Assembly (NCBI GenBank): GCA_035443825.1
Contig: DAOMNN010000002.1
Span: forward strand, 23,937-87,936
DNA from: DAOMNN01 sp035443825
GTDB taxonomy: Bacteria; Pseudomonadota; Gammaproteobacteria; Burkholderiales; Rhodocyclaceae
Direction: 5' to 3'
Length of the DNA stretch: 64,000 nucleotides
The position numbers and the translations under genes were made by a program. The notes below the pieces were generated by a model. That model was not told where the DNA came from, searched no databases, and saw only the letters and a list, made by a program, of their open reading frames with translations. Below, piece after piece: positions 38,228 through 46,499 of this stretch. Numbering within the stretch: position 1 is the first letter of the stretch; each line of letters opens with the position of its first letter.

Positions 38228-39481
38228 TCAGCGGTCTATGTCACCGAACACGATGTCCATCGTTCCGATGATCGCCACCACATCTGCGATCATGTGCCCG
38301 CGCGACATCTGGTCCATCGCGGCAAGGTGCGCAAGGCCGGGTGAGCGGAGCTTCAGCCGGTAGGGCTTGTTGGCCCCATCGGAGACCGCGTAGACGCCGA
38401 ATTCGCCCTTGGGATGCTCGATGGCCGCATACACCTCGCCTTCGGGAACATGCATGCCCTCAGTGAAGAGCTTGAAATGGTGGATCAGCTCTTCCATGTT
38501 GGCTTTCATCTTCTCCCGCGGCGGCGGCGCGATCTTGTGGTTGTCCACGATGACCGGACCCGGATTCTTGCGCAGCCAGTCGATGCACTGGCGGACGATA
38601 CGATTGGACTGACGCATCTCCTCCATGCGGACGAGATAACGGTCATAGCAGTCGCCGGTCTTGCCCACCGGAATGTCGAAATCGAGCCGGTCGTAGACTT
38701 CGTAGGGCTGCTTCTTGCGCAGATCCCATTCGATTCCGGAGCCGCGCAGCATCGGGCCGGTAAAGCCCCACGCAAGCGCCTGTTCGGGCGTCACCACGCC
38801 GATACCAACCGTCCGTTGCTTCCAGATGCGGTTGTCGGTGAGCAGCGTCTCGTACTCGTCGCAGTATTTGGGGAAACGCTCGGTGAAGTCCTCGAGAAAA
38901 TCGAGCAGCGATCCCTGGCGTGCTTCGTTGAGCTCGCGCACCGTTTTTTCGTTCTTGAAGCGGTTCACCTCATATTGGGGCATGCGATCCGGCAGATCGC
39001 GGTAGACACCGCCGGGACGATAGTAGGCTGCGTGCATGCGCGCGCCCGACACGGCCTCGTAGATGTCCATCAGGTCTTCGCGTTCACGGAAGGTGTACAG
39101 CACCATCGTCATCGCGCCGATGTCGAGCGCATGGGTTCCGACCGCGAGCAGGTGATTCAGGATCCGCGTGACCTCGTCGAACATGACGCGTATGTACTGC
39201 GCACGCTCGGGGACCTGGATGCCGAGAAGGCGTTCGATGGCAATGCAGTAGGCATGCTCGTTACACATCATCGACACGTAATCGAGACGGTCCATGTAAG
39301 GCACCGACTGCAGCCAGGTGCGGGTCTCGGCCAGCTTCTCCGTGCCGCGGTGAAGCAGCCCGATATGCGGATCGGCGCGCTCGACGACTTCGCCATCGAG
39401 TTCGAGCACCAGACGCAGTACACCGTGCGCCGCCGGGTGCTGCGGACCCATGTTGATCGTGTAGTTGCGGATCTCAGCCAT
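38228..39481 (-). CDS. nuoD: NADH-quinone oxidoreductase subunit D
   Basis: This 417-residue protein is the 49-kDa-type subunit, related to hydrogenase large subunits but without the nickel-binding Cys. It helps form the quinone site together with NuoB and NuoH. The N-terminus NYTINMGPQHPAAHG is characteristic. It overlaps nuoC by eight bases. Confidence 0.97.
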   Translation of the reverse strand: MAEIRNYTINMGPQHPAAHGVLRLVLELDGEVVERADPHIGLLHRGTEKLAETRTWLQSVPYMDRLDYVSMMCNEHAYCIAIERLLGIQVPERAQYIRVMFDEVTRILNHLLAVGTHALDIGAMTMVLYTFREREDLMDIYEAVSGARMHAAYYRPGGVYRDLPDRMPQYEVNRFKNEKTVRELNEARQGSLLDFLEDFTERFPKYCDEYETLLTDNRIWKQRTVGIGVVTPEQALAWGFTGPMLRGSGIEWDLRKKQPYEVYDRLDFDIPVGKTGDCYDRYLVRMEEMRQSNRIVRQCIDWLRKNPGPVIVDNHKIAPPPREKMKANMEELIHHFKLFTEGMHVPEGEVYAAIEHPKGEFGVYAVSDGANKPYRLKLRSPGLAHLAAMDQMSRGHMIADVVAIIGTMDIVFGDIDR

Positions 39482-40079
39482 TGCCGACGTCCCCGTAGTT
39501 TTCCTCGCGCACGATCCGCGGTGCGGTCTCGCGCGGTTCGATCGTCACGGGCTGGTACACCACCCTGCCCGCATCGGGGTCGTAGCGCATCTCGACGTAA
39601 CCGGTGATCGGGAAATCCTTGCGGAACGGATGGCCGACGAAACCATAGTCGGTCAGGAGCCGGCGCAGGTCGGGATGGCCGTCGAACATGATTCCATAGA
39701 GATCGAAGACCTCGCGCTCGTACCAGTTCGCGCTCTCCCATATCGACACCAGCGAACCAAGAACGGGAAAGCCGTCGTCTTCGGCAAAGGCGCGCATACG
39801 CAAGCGCCAGTTGTGTGCGATGGAAAGCAGGTGATTCGCGGCGGCAAAGCGCTTGCCTTCCCACTCGCCGTTCTTCCATGTCGAATAATCGAGCCCCGAC
39901 ACGTCGATCAACTGCTCGAACCGGAGCTCGGGATGGTCTCGCAGGGTGCGTGCCACTTCAAGGTAATCTGCCGCCGCGACCTCGATCGTGACCTCGCCAC
40001 GATCGACCACCACCGACTTGAGCCTCTCACCCAGCACCTGCTGCAGCGATTGACTCAGACGTTCAAGCTTTGCACTCAT
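39474..40079 (-). CDS. nuoC: NADH-quinone oxidoreductase subunit C
   Basis: This 201-residue 30-kDa-type subunit of the peripheral arm carries the family signature WYEREVFDLYGIMFDGHPDL. It is a separate protein here and not fused to NuoD as in enterobacteria. Confidence 0.97.
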   Translation of the reverse strand: MSAKLERLSQSLQQVLGERLKSVVVDRGEVTIEVAAADYLEVARTLRDHPELRFEQLIDVSGLDYSTWKNGEWEGKRFAAANHLLSIAHNWRLRMRAFAEDDGFPVLGSLVSIWESANWYEREVFDLYGIMFDGHPDLRRLLTDYGFVGHPFRKDFPITGYVEMRYDPDAGRVVYQPVTIEPRETAPRIVREENYGDVGNG

Positions 40080-40092
40080 GAATGGCTACCCG

Positions 40093-40569
40093 TCAACGCG
40101 CGATCGTGTTCGTGCGCTTTATCTTGTTCTGCAACTGGATGATCCCGTACAGCAGGGCTTCAGCCGTCGGTGGACAACCCGGTACGTACACATCGACCGG
40201 TACGATGCGGTCACAGCCACGCACCACCGAATACGAATAATGGTAGTAACCGCCACCGTTTGCGCAGGATCCCATCGAGATGACCCAGCGCGGTTCCGCC
40301 ATCTGGTCGTAGACCTTGCGCAACGCAGGGGCCATCTTGTTGCACAGCGTACCGGCCACGATCATCAGATCCGATTGACGCGGACTGGGCCGGAACACCA
40401 CACCGAAACGATCCAGGTCGTAGCGCGAGCAGCCGGCGTGAATCATCTCAACCGCACAGCACGCAAGGCCGAAGGTCATCGGCCACAGCGAACCCGTGCG
40501 CGTCCAGTTGATGACCGCGTCGAGCGAGGTGGTGACGAAGCCCTCGCGAAAGACGCCTTCAATGCTCAT
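40093..40569 (-). CDS. nuoB: NADH-quinone oxidoreductase subunit B
   Basis: This 158-residue subunit holds the N2 cluster next to quinone, through the tandem Cys in GLACCAVEM and Cys in SMGSCANGG and VPGCPPTAE. It lies 3 bp after nuoA. Confidence 0.97.
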   Translation of the reverse strand: MSIEGVFREGFVTTSLDAVINWTRTGSLWPMTFGLACCAVEMIHAGCSRYDLDRFGVVFRPSPRQSDLMIVAGTLCNKMAPALRKVYDQMAEPRWVISMGSCANGGGYYHYSYSVVRGCDRIVPVDVYVPGCPPTAEALLYGIIQLQNKIKRTNTIAR

Positions 40570-40572
40570 GCA

Positions 40573-40947
40573 TCACTCCCAGTCGAGGGCACCGTTCTTC
40601 CACTCGACGATGTAGCCGATAACCAGGACAGCCAGGAAAACCATGACCGACCCGAACACGAACCAGGCAACCTCACCGGCTGCGATGAACTCCTGGAACA
40701 CGGTCGCCCAGGGGAACAGGAAAGCAATCTCGAGATCGAACAGGATGAAAAGAATCGCGATGAGGTAGTAGCGCACGTCGAACTTCATGCGGGCGTCTTC
40801 GAACGCCTCGAAACCACACTCATAAGGGGACAGCTTCTCGCTGTCGGGACGATAGGGCGCCAAGACGCGCCCCAGAATGATCGGTACCGCACCGAACGCC
40901 AGACCGACGAGGATAAACACCAGCACGGGAAAATAGTTTTCCAGCAT
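40573..40947 (-). CDS. nuoA: NADH-quinone oxidoreductase subunit A
   Basis: This 124-residue protein with three helices has the conserved loop SPYECGFEAFEDAR between helices 1 and 2, near the quinone entry. It is the first protein gene of the 14-gene nuo operon, 96 bp after tRNA-Leu, with a GAGGGGGG stretch just before the start. Confidence 0.97.
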   Translation of the reverse strand: MLENYFPVLVFILVGLAFGAVPIILGRVLAPYRPDSEKLSPYECGFEAFEDARMKFDVRYYLIAILFILFDLEIAFLFPWATVFQEFIAAGEVAWFVFGSVMVFLAVLVIGYIVEWKNGALDWE

Positions 40948-41043
40948 CGCACCCCCCTCGCCCCGACCGGAATCGGAAAAATCCTGCAGATTTTGCGCCG
41001 TGCAACATGAAGTCGCCCGCTGATGCGGGCGATTGCAAGTTAC

Positions 41044-41128
41044 TGGTGCCGACGGTGAGACTCGAACTCACACGGCTTGCGCCACCACCCCCTCAAGATG
41101 GCGTGTCTACCAATTTCACCACGTCGGC
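41044..41128 (-). tRNA. tRNA-Leu (anticodon GAG)
   Basis: On the minus strand the sequence folds into a class II tRNA. The acceptor stem is GCCGACG paired with CGTCGGC, the D-loop contains AATTGGTAGACA, and the anticodon stem CCATC/GGTGG holds the loop TTGAGGG (anticodon GAG). A long variable arm, a TTCGAGTC T-loop and an encoded CCA end are also present. It sits between secG and nuoA, a familiar betaproteobacterial arrangement. Confidence 0.97.
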
Positions 41129-41148
41129 ACGTTCTCTGGAACCGCGAA

Positions 41149-41176
41149 ATTATACCCAATTTTGCGCACTGCGCAA
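41149..41176 (-). promoter_or_regulatory. Promoter for tRNA-Leu and probably nuo
   Basis: A perfect TATAAT (41149-41154, minus strand) lies about 20 bp ahead of the tRNA. TTGCGC is 16 bp upstream as a partial -35. The -35 region lies inside a TTTGCGC-ACT-GCGCAAA inverted repeat (41161-41177), which could be an operator or the weak end of the secG transcript. Confidence 0.7.
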
Positions 41177-41190
41177 ATCGGGAAAACAAC

Positions 41191-41562
41191 TTATTTCGGT
41201 ATCTCTCCGGCCCTCGAATCATCAGCTGGCGCGGTCGCGGGGCGATCGGTCTCGCTCGATGGCGCAACCGGCACGGCACGCTCCATGATGCTCGCGGGCT
41301 GGGTGGGTGTCGCACTGGCAAGATAGGCCAGACCCAAGCTGGTCAGGAAGAAAGCGGTCGCGAGCATCGCAGTCGTGCGGCTCAGAAAGTTGGCCGAACC
41401 TGAGGAGCCGAACATGCTCCCGGATGCACCGCCGCCGCCACCGCCACCGAAGGCCGCACCGGCGTCTGCACCCTTGCCATGCTGCATCAATACCAGACCG
41501 ATCACGCTCAGGCCGACGACCACATGAATCGTCAAAACAACGGAAAAAAGGTAACTGCCCAT
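41191..41562 (-). CDS. secG: Preprotein translocase subunit SecG
   Basis: This 123-residue protein has two membrane helices flanking a glycine-rich cytoplasmic loop (GAAFGGGGGGGASGS), as in SecG. The C-terminal tail is Ala/Pro-rich and longer than in E. coli. ATG at 41562 (MGSYLFSVV) has GGAGTG upstream. It lies 19 bp after tpiA. Confidence 0.95.
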   Translation of the reverse strand: MGSYLFSVVLTIHVVVGLSVIGLVLMQHGKGADAGAAFGGGGGGGASGSMFGSSGSANFLSRTTAMLATAFFLTSLGLAYLASATPTQPASIMERAVPVAPSSETDRPATAPADDSRAGEIPK

Positions 41563-41581
41563 CTCGAACTTCACTCCTTGA

Positions 41582-42343
41582 TCAAGCCCGCTGCGAATGG
41601 TTGCCCGCAGCGTCACATATCGCAATAAACTCGGCAGCCACCAACGAGGCGCCGCCTATCAGTCCGCCGTCGCAATCGGGCAGACCGAACAACTCGGCGG
41701 CTCCGTCAGGCTTGACGCTGCCACCGTAAAGAATCTTCACATCACCCGCCTGCCGTCCATGCGCGGCGAGCCAGTTGCGGATGAAGGACAGCACTTCCTG
41801 CACCTGCGCGGGCGATGCCGCCCGGCCCGTACCTATTGCCCACACCGGTTCGTAGGCAATGACGATTCCGGCCAGGGCCGATGCGTCCACGACCGGGTCG
41901 AGCGCATCGAGCTGGCGCCGGAGCACCGACTCGACCCGTTCCGACTCGCGCTCCTCGAGCGTCTCGCCGACACACACGATCGGTGTCATGCCTGCACACA
42001 GGACCGCCGCGGCCTTGCGCGCCACCACCTCGTCAGCCTCGCCGAACAGGCTTCTACGCTCCGAGTGGCCGACGATCACGTAACGGCTACCGAACTCCGC
42101 CACCATCCCGGCACTGATTTCACCGGTATAGGCCCCTTCCGGATACTCGCTGACATTCTGCGCCCCGACGGCAACGGTCGAATGCGCCAGCAATTCGGCC
42201 ACTTGCGCAAGATACGGAAACGGCACGCACACCACGCGCGACACCCCTGCCGGAGCCGTCGCGGGAAGCGAATTCAACAAAGCCCGGTTGGACACCAGGC
42301 TTCCGTTCATTTTCCAGTTGCCAACGACAAGCCTGGTTCTCAT
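41582..42343 (-). CDS. tpiA: Triosephosphate isomerase
   Basis: This 253-residue glycolytic/gluconeogenic enzyme interconverts DHAP and glyceraldehyde 3-phosphate. The catalytic residues sit in GNWKMNGS (Lys), IVGHSERR (His) and AYEPVWAIGTG (Glu). ATG at 42343 is chosen from homology to the family start; the frame extends upstream without family sequence. Confidence 0.97.
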   Translation of the reverse strand: MRTRLVVGNWKMNGSLVSNRALLNSLPATAPAGVSRVVCVPFPYLAQVAELLAHSTVAVGAQNVSEYPEGAYTGEISAGMVAEFGSRYVIVGHSERRSLFGEADEVVARKAAAVLCAGMTPIVCVGETLEERESERVESVLRRQLDALDPVVDASALAGIVIAYEPVWAIGTGRAASPAQVQEVLSFIRNWLAAHGRQAGDVKILYGGSVKPDGAAELFGLPDCDGGLIGGASLVAAEFIAICDAAGNHSQRA

Positions 42344-42368
42344 CCGTTTTCGGTCGGTGAAATTCGCT

Positions 42369-42397
42369 ATTCTAGCCTGAGAAGGTGGTCGTAGCAA
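42369..42397 (-). promoter_or_regulatory. Sigma-70 promoter of tpiA-secG
   Basis: On the minus strand TTGCTA (42392-42397) and TAGAAT (42369-42374) are separated by 17 bp. The expected start of transcription leaves a leader of about 20 nt before tpiA. Confidence 0.7.
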
Positions 42398-42446
42398 AAG
42401 CCACACACCTTAAAGATCGGGCAGACCTGGCCCGAACAGGCAACAG

Positions 42447-43256
42447 TCAGCCCGGCACCACCACGACCGGCATCCCGGCACGTCGGCAGACCGCCTCCGC
42501 AGTGCTGCCCAGCAGAAGTTCACGCATCCGGTTGTGGCCGCGCTTGCCCACCACGATGAGGTCGGCACGTGCGTCGCGTGCGCTCCGGATGATGACCTCG
42601 GGTGCGGCGCCGCGTTCGACCCGGGATTGCAACGGTCCAGTGCAGCATTGCCCGAGACGCTCGATGTGAACGTCAGCACAATGCCTTTCCTGCGTCTGGT
42701 CATCCGGATCCCCCCGTTCGATCGCGCACACCGCCAGGCCCTCGGCCCCGCTTGCGAGCAAGTCCAGAAAGAAGCGTTCCGCGCCCTTGGCGGCCTCCGA
42801 ACAATCGGAACCGAGCACGACCCGCGACAAACTGTCAGCGAGCGGCACTTCCGCATGGATCGGGACCAGCAGCAGCGGCAGCGAAGTCAGTCGCGCCATA
42901 TTCAGCACGGTGCTGCCGATGAAGAAGTCGCGCAGGGTGCTGTGGCCATGAGAGCCGGCCACAATGCAATCGGCATCCACCCGCGCCGCGACCTCGATCA
43001 GCCGGGCCGCGGGATCACCCGTCTCGACCATGCTTTCGGCACGGAATCCGACGAGGCTCAACGCATTCGCGCTTTCGGCAAGGCGCTGCTCGTAGTGCGC
43101 CCGATGGCTCTCGGCGGGCGCCTGCGGATAGTGGCTTGGGAGCACATGCACCAGCGTTAACTGTTCGCAGCCCCAGCCGCGCAGCTTGGGCAAGTGGCGC
43201 GCGATTGCGTCCCACGCCGGCGAAAAATCCACGGCCACAACGATATGTTTGAACAC
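42447..43256 (-). CDS. Tandem universal stress protein (UspA family)
   Basis: This 269-residue protein is made of two UspA domains. The first begins FKHIVVAVDFSPAW and has GSHGHSTLRDFFIGST. The second begins near residue 150 and ends with VVGKRGHNRMRELLLGSTAE. Both keep the G-x2-G-x9-G[S/T] nucleotide-binding pattern. The start is GTG at 43256 with GGGGAGG seven bases upstream. It follows the arsenic-resistance genes by 52 bp and may be co-transcribed with them. Confidence 0.9.
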   Translation of the reverse strand: MFKHIVVAVDFSPAWDAIARHLPKLRGWGCEQLTLVHVLPSHYPQAPAESHRAHYEQRLAESANALSLVGFRAESMVETGDPAARLIEVAARVDADCIVAGSHGHSTLRDFFIGSTVLNMARLTSLPLLLVPIHAEVPLADSLSRVVLGSDCSEAAKGAERFFLDLLASGAEGLAVCAIERGDPDDQTQERHCADVHIERLGQCCTGPLQSRVERGAAPEVIIRSARDARADLIVVGKRGHNRMRELLLGSTAEAVCRRAGMPVVVVPG

Positions 43257-43308
43257 TTTCAGACCTCCCCTTCGTGTCGCATCACGTCCTCGCCGACCCT
43301 GCAAGCTC

Positions 43309-43599
43309 TCATCGAAGCGGCTGCACCGGACCTTGCACGCTCAACCTGCGCCAGCGTCCGAAGCCGTCGATCCCGATCGACAGCGGCGTGTCGCGCAATT
43401 CGTGCGCAACCAGGGTCGTGACACCCGATATATCCTCTTCCACGAACTGCTCCGCATGATCCGGCCGTCGGGCCTCGGCGACGGGCACTGCCGCGGCTCC
43501 GCCGCAACATCCGTGACGCGTCGACAAACGCACCGTCAGTACGCCGCCGTTTTTCTGCAGCCAGTCGCACGCGGCCGCGCTGATGTGGATCCTGCTCAT
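43309..43599 (-). CDS. CC/Se-motif small protein of the arsenic cluster
   Basis: This 96-residue protein is coupled to acr3 by an ATGA overlap. It has a vicinal Cys pair at residues 31-32 (RHGCCGG) and a HesB/IscA-like start (ISAAACDWLQKNGG). It fits the small CC/Se-motif family, in which the second Cys is selenocysteine in some members. Both are Cys here. Such vicinal Cys could bind As(III); that role is inferred from context. Confidence 0.78.
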   Translation of the reverse strand: MSRIHISAAACDWLQKNGGVLTVRLSTRHGCCGGAAAVPVAEARRPDHAEQFVEEDISGVTTLVAHELRDTPLSIGIDGFGRWRRLSVQGPVQPLR

Positions 43600-44675
43600 G
43601 CGTTGACGGGCATGGCCGCAGGAAAGCGATGCCGGGTCCGGTTCGCGATCCGCACAAGTGCCAGCATCAACGGCACCTCGACCAGCACCCCGACGACGGT
43701 CGCCAGCGCCGCACCCGACTGCAGACCGAACAGGGCGATCGCCGCAGCCACCGCCAGTTCGAAGAAATTGCTCGCACCGATCATCGCGCCGGGCGCCGCG
43801 ACATTGTGCGGCACCTTCCACGCCTTCGCCCAGCCATACGCGATGAAGAAGATCAGGAAGGTCTGGATGATCAGCGGCACCGCGATCAGAAGGATGTGCA
43901 GCGGATTGTTCAGGATCACCTCGCCCTGGAACGCGAACAGCAGCACGAGAGTCACCAGCAGCGCGGCCGGCGTGACCGGACCGATCCTGCGCAGGAACAC
44001 GTTGTCGAACCACTCGATGCCATGACGCCGGATCAGGAATATCCGCGTCGCGTAGCCCGCGGACAAGGGGATCACGATGTACAGGAAGACCGACAGCGCG
44101 ACCGTATCCCATGGCACCACGATGTTGGACACGCCCAGCAGGAACACCACGATCGGCGCGAACGCGAACAGCATGATCAGGTCGTTCACCGCGACCTGTA
44201 CCAGCGTATAGGCGGCGTCGCCCCGGGTCAGGTAGCTCCAGACGAACACCATCGCGGTGCAGGGCGCCGCGCCGAGAAGGATCGCACCCGCAAGATACTC
44301 CCGGGCGAGATCCTCAGGGATCAGGGGTTCAAAGACGACAAGCAGGAAGAACCACGAGATCGCGAACATCGTGAACGGCTTGATGAGCCAGTTCACCGAA
44401 GTCGTGATGACGAGACCCTTGGGCTGGCGGCGTACGCCCAGAATCGCCGCGAAGTCGATCTGCACCATCATCGGAAAGATCATCGCCCAGATGAGCACGG
44501 CAACCGGCAGCGACACCTGCGCATACTCGAGCTTCGACAGCGCCGCCGGCACCGCCGGCGCGAACTGCCCCAGCGCGACCCCCGCCACGATGCACAGCGC
44601 GACCCACAAACTGAGATACCGTTCGAAAAACCCCAGCCCGCCACCCTCTTCGGAGGGCGTGTCTCTTTCACTCAT
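43596..44675 (-). CDS. acr3: Arsenite efflux permease Acr3
   Basis: This 359-residue protein with ten predicted helices belongs to the ACR3/BASS family. The conserved Cys of helix 4 is at 139, in LLGAAPCTAMVFVWS, the residue needed for arsenite export in characterised members. ATG at 44675 has AGGAAG six bases upstream. The gene lies 55 bp downstream of arsR. Confidence 0.96.
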   Translation of the reverse strand: MSERDTPSEEGGGLGFFERYLSLWVALCIVAGVALGQFAPAVPAALSKLEYAQVSLPVAVLIWAMIFPMMVQIDFAAILGVRRQPKGLVITTSVNWLIKPFTMFAISWFFLLVVFEPLIPEDLAREYLAGAILLGAAPCTAMVFVWSYLTRGDAAYTLVQVAVNDLIMLFAFAPIVVFLLGVSNIVVPWDTVALSVFLYIVIPLSAGYATRIFLIRRHGIEWFDNVFLRRIGPVTPAALLVTLVLLFAFQGEVILNNPLHILLIAVPLIIQTFLIFFIAYGWAKAWKVPHNVAAPGAMIGASNFFELAVAAAIALFGLQSGAALATVVGVLVEVPLMLALVRIANRTRHRFPAAMPVNA

Positions 44676-44730
44676 CACGATCTTCCTGAATCCTGCGCCA
44701 TTGCACGAAAGCCGAATCGCTGCAGCGTCG

Positions 44731-45081
44731 TCACGAAGCGCAGACGTCCGCCGATGGCCGCCCCGCCATGGCACTCAGCCGGCGCCTGTCCTCGATTTGC
44801 CACGGCATGCCGGCGTCACCCTGCAACGCTGCGGCGATCACCGTATCGACCCAGCCCGGGAGCCCCGGGCGCAGACGGTAGTGCACCCACTGCCCACGGC
44901 GTTCGTCTTCGACCAGACCCCCGTCGCGCAGCATCGCCAGGTGCCGTGACACCTTGGGTTGCGACATCTCCAGCGCATGGGTCAACTCACAGACACACAG
45001 CGAACCCTCCTCGCGCAGCAAGAAAATGCAGCGCAGGCGCGTGCGATCTGAAAGAAGCCGGAACAATCGATCGGGACTCAT
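44731..45081 (-). CDS. arsR: ArsR-family arsenic-responsive repressor
   Basis: This is a 116-residue winged-helix repressor. The metalloid site SLCVCELT (Cys29, Cys31) lies in the recognition region, as in E. coli ArsR. The helix-turn-helix reads ALEMSQPKVSRHLAMLR. It heads arsR-acr3 and probably binds the palindrome just upstream. Confidence 0.96.
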   Translation of the reverse strand: MSPDRLFRLLSDRTRLRCIFLLREEGSLCVCELTHALEMSQPKVSRHLAMLRDGGLVEDERRGQWVHYRLRPGLPGWVDTVIAAALQGDAGMPWQIEDRRRLSAMAGRPSADVCAS

Positions 45082-45097
45082 GTGGCGGAGTGTAGCA

Positions 45098-45119
45098 GAT
45101 ATATGGATATCCGTATATC
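45098..45119 (-). promoter_or_regulatory. Probable ArsR operator
   Basis: This is a 22-bp near-perfect palindrome with half-sites GATATATGGAT and ATCCGTATATC, which differ from exact symmetry at one position. It lies 17 bp before the arsR start codon, in the AT-rich promoter region, where an autoregulating ArsR would bind. Confidence 0.75.
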
Positions 45120-45140
45120 CACATCCAGCATCGGCGTGTG

Positions 45141-46499
45141 TCAGTCGCCTCTATCCTCCGCCCGCTCGTCGTTAGGTCTTGCCGGCAGGTCGAGCCGCTT
45201 CATGCGCTCCCACAGATTCTTCCTGCTGATCCCGAGATGAGCGGCGGTACGCGCGATCTGCCCGCCATTTGCCTCGAGCGCCTTGACGATATACGCTCGT
45301 TCGCATGATTGCAGGTAGCCGGCCAGACCTTCCGTCGCATCGCCATCGTGCAGGTCACTCGGCAGCGGCGTATCGAACAGCGTCTCGAGCAGCAGATCCT
45401 TGCCGGGACTCAGGATGCAGGCTCGTTCGATCGCATGCTTCAGTTCACGGATGTTCCCAGGCCACTGGTGCATGACCAATGCCTGTTCGACCGAGGGCGA
45501 AAGCCGCTTCTCGTCCTCGGGGTGGTCGCGGCAGTAAGCGGCAAGCAGCTTGCGTGCGAGCCACACGATGTCCTCGCGACGCTCGCGCAGCGGCGGGACC
45601 TTGAGATGGATGACATGGATGCGGTAATAGAGATCGTCACGGAAACTGCCCTCCTCCACCATCTCGCGCAAATCCCGATGGGTCGCGCACATCAGCCGCA
45701 GGTCAACCGGAATCGCGCGTTCTCCACCGACGCGAACGATACTGCGCTCCTGAATCGCCCGCAGCAGCTTGACCTGCATCGCCAGCGGCATATCGCCCAC
45801 TTCATCGAGAAGCAGCGTGCCGCCACTGGCTTGCTCGAACACACCTGGACGCGCGCGGACAGCCCCCGTGAAAGCCCCCTTCTCGTGGCCGAACAGTTCC
45901 GCTTCCAGGAGGTTTTCCGAGATCGCCCCACAGTTGACCGCGACGAAGGGCGACTCCGCTTGCGCACTTGCAAGGCGATGCAGTTCGCGCGCTACGACCT
46001 CCTTCCCGACCCCCGATTCGCCCGAGATCAGCACTGTACGAGCCTGGCTGGCAAGTCGCGGCAAAAGCGTCTCGATATGGCGCATCGCAGGCGAGACGCC
46101 GAGTCGCATTGCACTCACGGATGGCTCGGGGGCCGCCAGAAGCTCGGCCAGCTTGTCGACCAATGCGTCGAGATCGAATGGCTTGGTGACGTAGTCGGTC
46201 GCCCCGGCCTTGAGCAATTCGACGGCCCTGTCAATCGACCCGTATCCAGTGATGAACAACCACGGCGGGAGCCGGGCACCCTCGGACTTCAGTGCCAGAT
46301 ACAGCTCGTCGCCGCCGATGTCGGGCAAGCGGATGTCGCTGACCACAGCGGCGTAGCGCCCGGACAAAACGGCAATCCGCGCATCGTTCCCGGTACGGTG
46401 CCAGTCGAATGCGAAGCCCTCGAGTTCGAAGCGATCGCACAGGGATTCACCCATGATCGCGTCGTCCTCGATAAGGCACAGGCGGAGCTTGCGGGTCAT
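45141..46499 (-). CDS. arxR: Sigma-54-dependent response regulator (ArxR/AioR type)
   Basis: This 452-residue NtrC-type activator has a receiver domain with the phosphoacceptor Asp55 (VVSDIRLPD). Its AAA+ domain has Walker A GESGVGKE (160-167), the sigma-54 contact loop GAFTGA (208-213) and Walker B LLLDEVGD. A C-terminal Fis-type helix-turn-helix lies near 430. ATG at 46499 overlaps the kinase stop (ATGA). Its neighbours (kinase, PhnD-like sensor, a divergent operon with a -24/-12 promoter, ars genes) match AioR/ArxR regulators of arsenite oxidation. The specific name rests on that context. Confidence 0.88.
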   Translation of the reverse strand: MTRKLRLCLIEDDAIMGESLCDRFELEGFAFDWHRTGNDARIAVLSGRYAAVVSDIRLPDIGGDELYLALKSEGARLPPWLFITGYGSIDRAVELLKAGATDYVTKPFDLDALVDKLAELLAAPEPSVSAMRLGVSPAMRHIETLLPRLASQARTVLISGESGVGKEVVARELHRLASAQAESPFVAVNCGAISENLLEAELFGHEKGAFTGAVRARPGVFEQASGGTLLLDEVGDMPLAMQVKLLRAIQERSIVRVGGERAIPVDLRLMCATHRDLREMVEEGSFRDDLYYRIHVIHLKVPPLRERREDIVWLARKLLAAYCRDHPEDEKRLSPSVEQALVMHQWPGNIRELKHAIERACILSPGKDLLLETLFDTPLPSDLHDGDATEGLAGYLQSCERAYIVKALEANGGQIARTAAHLGISRKNLWERMKRLDLPARPNDERAEDRGD

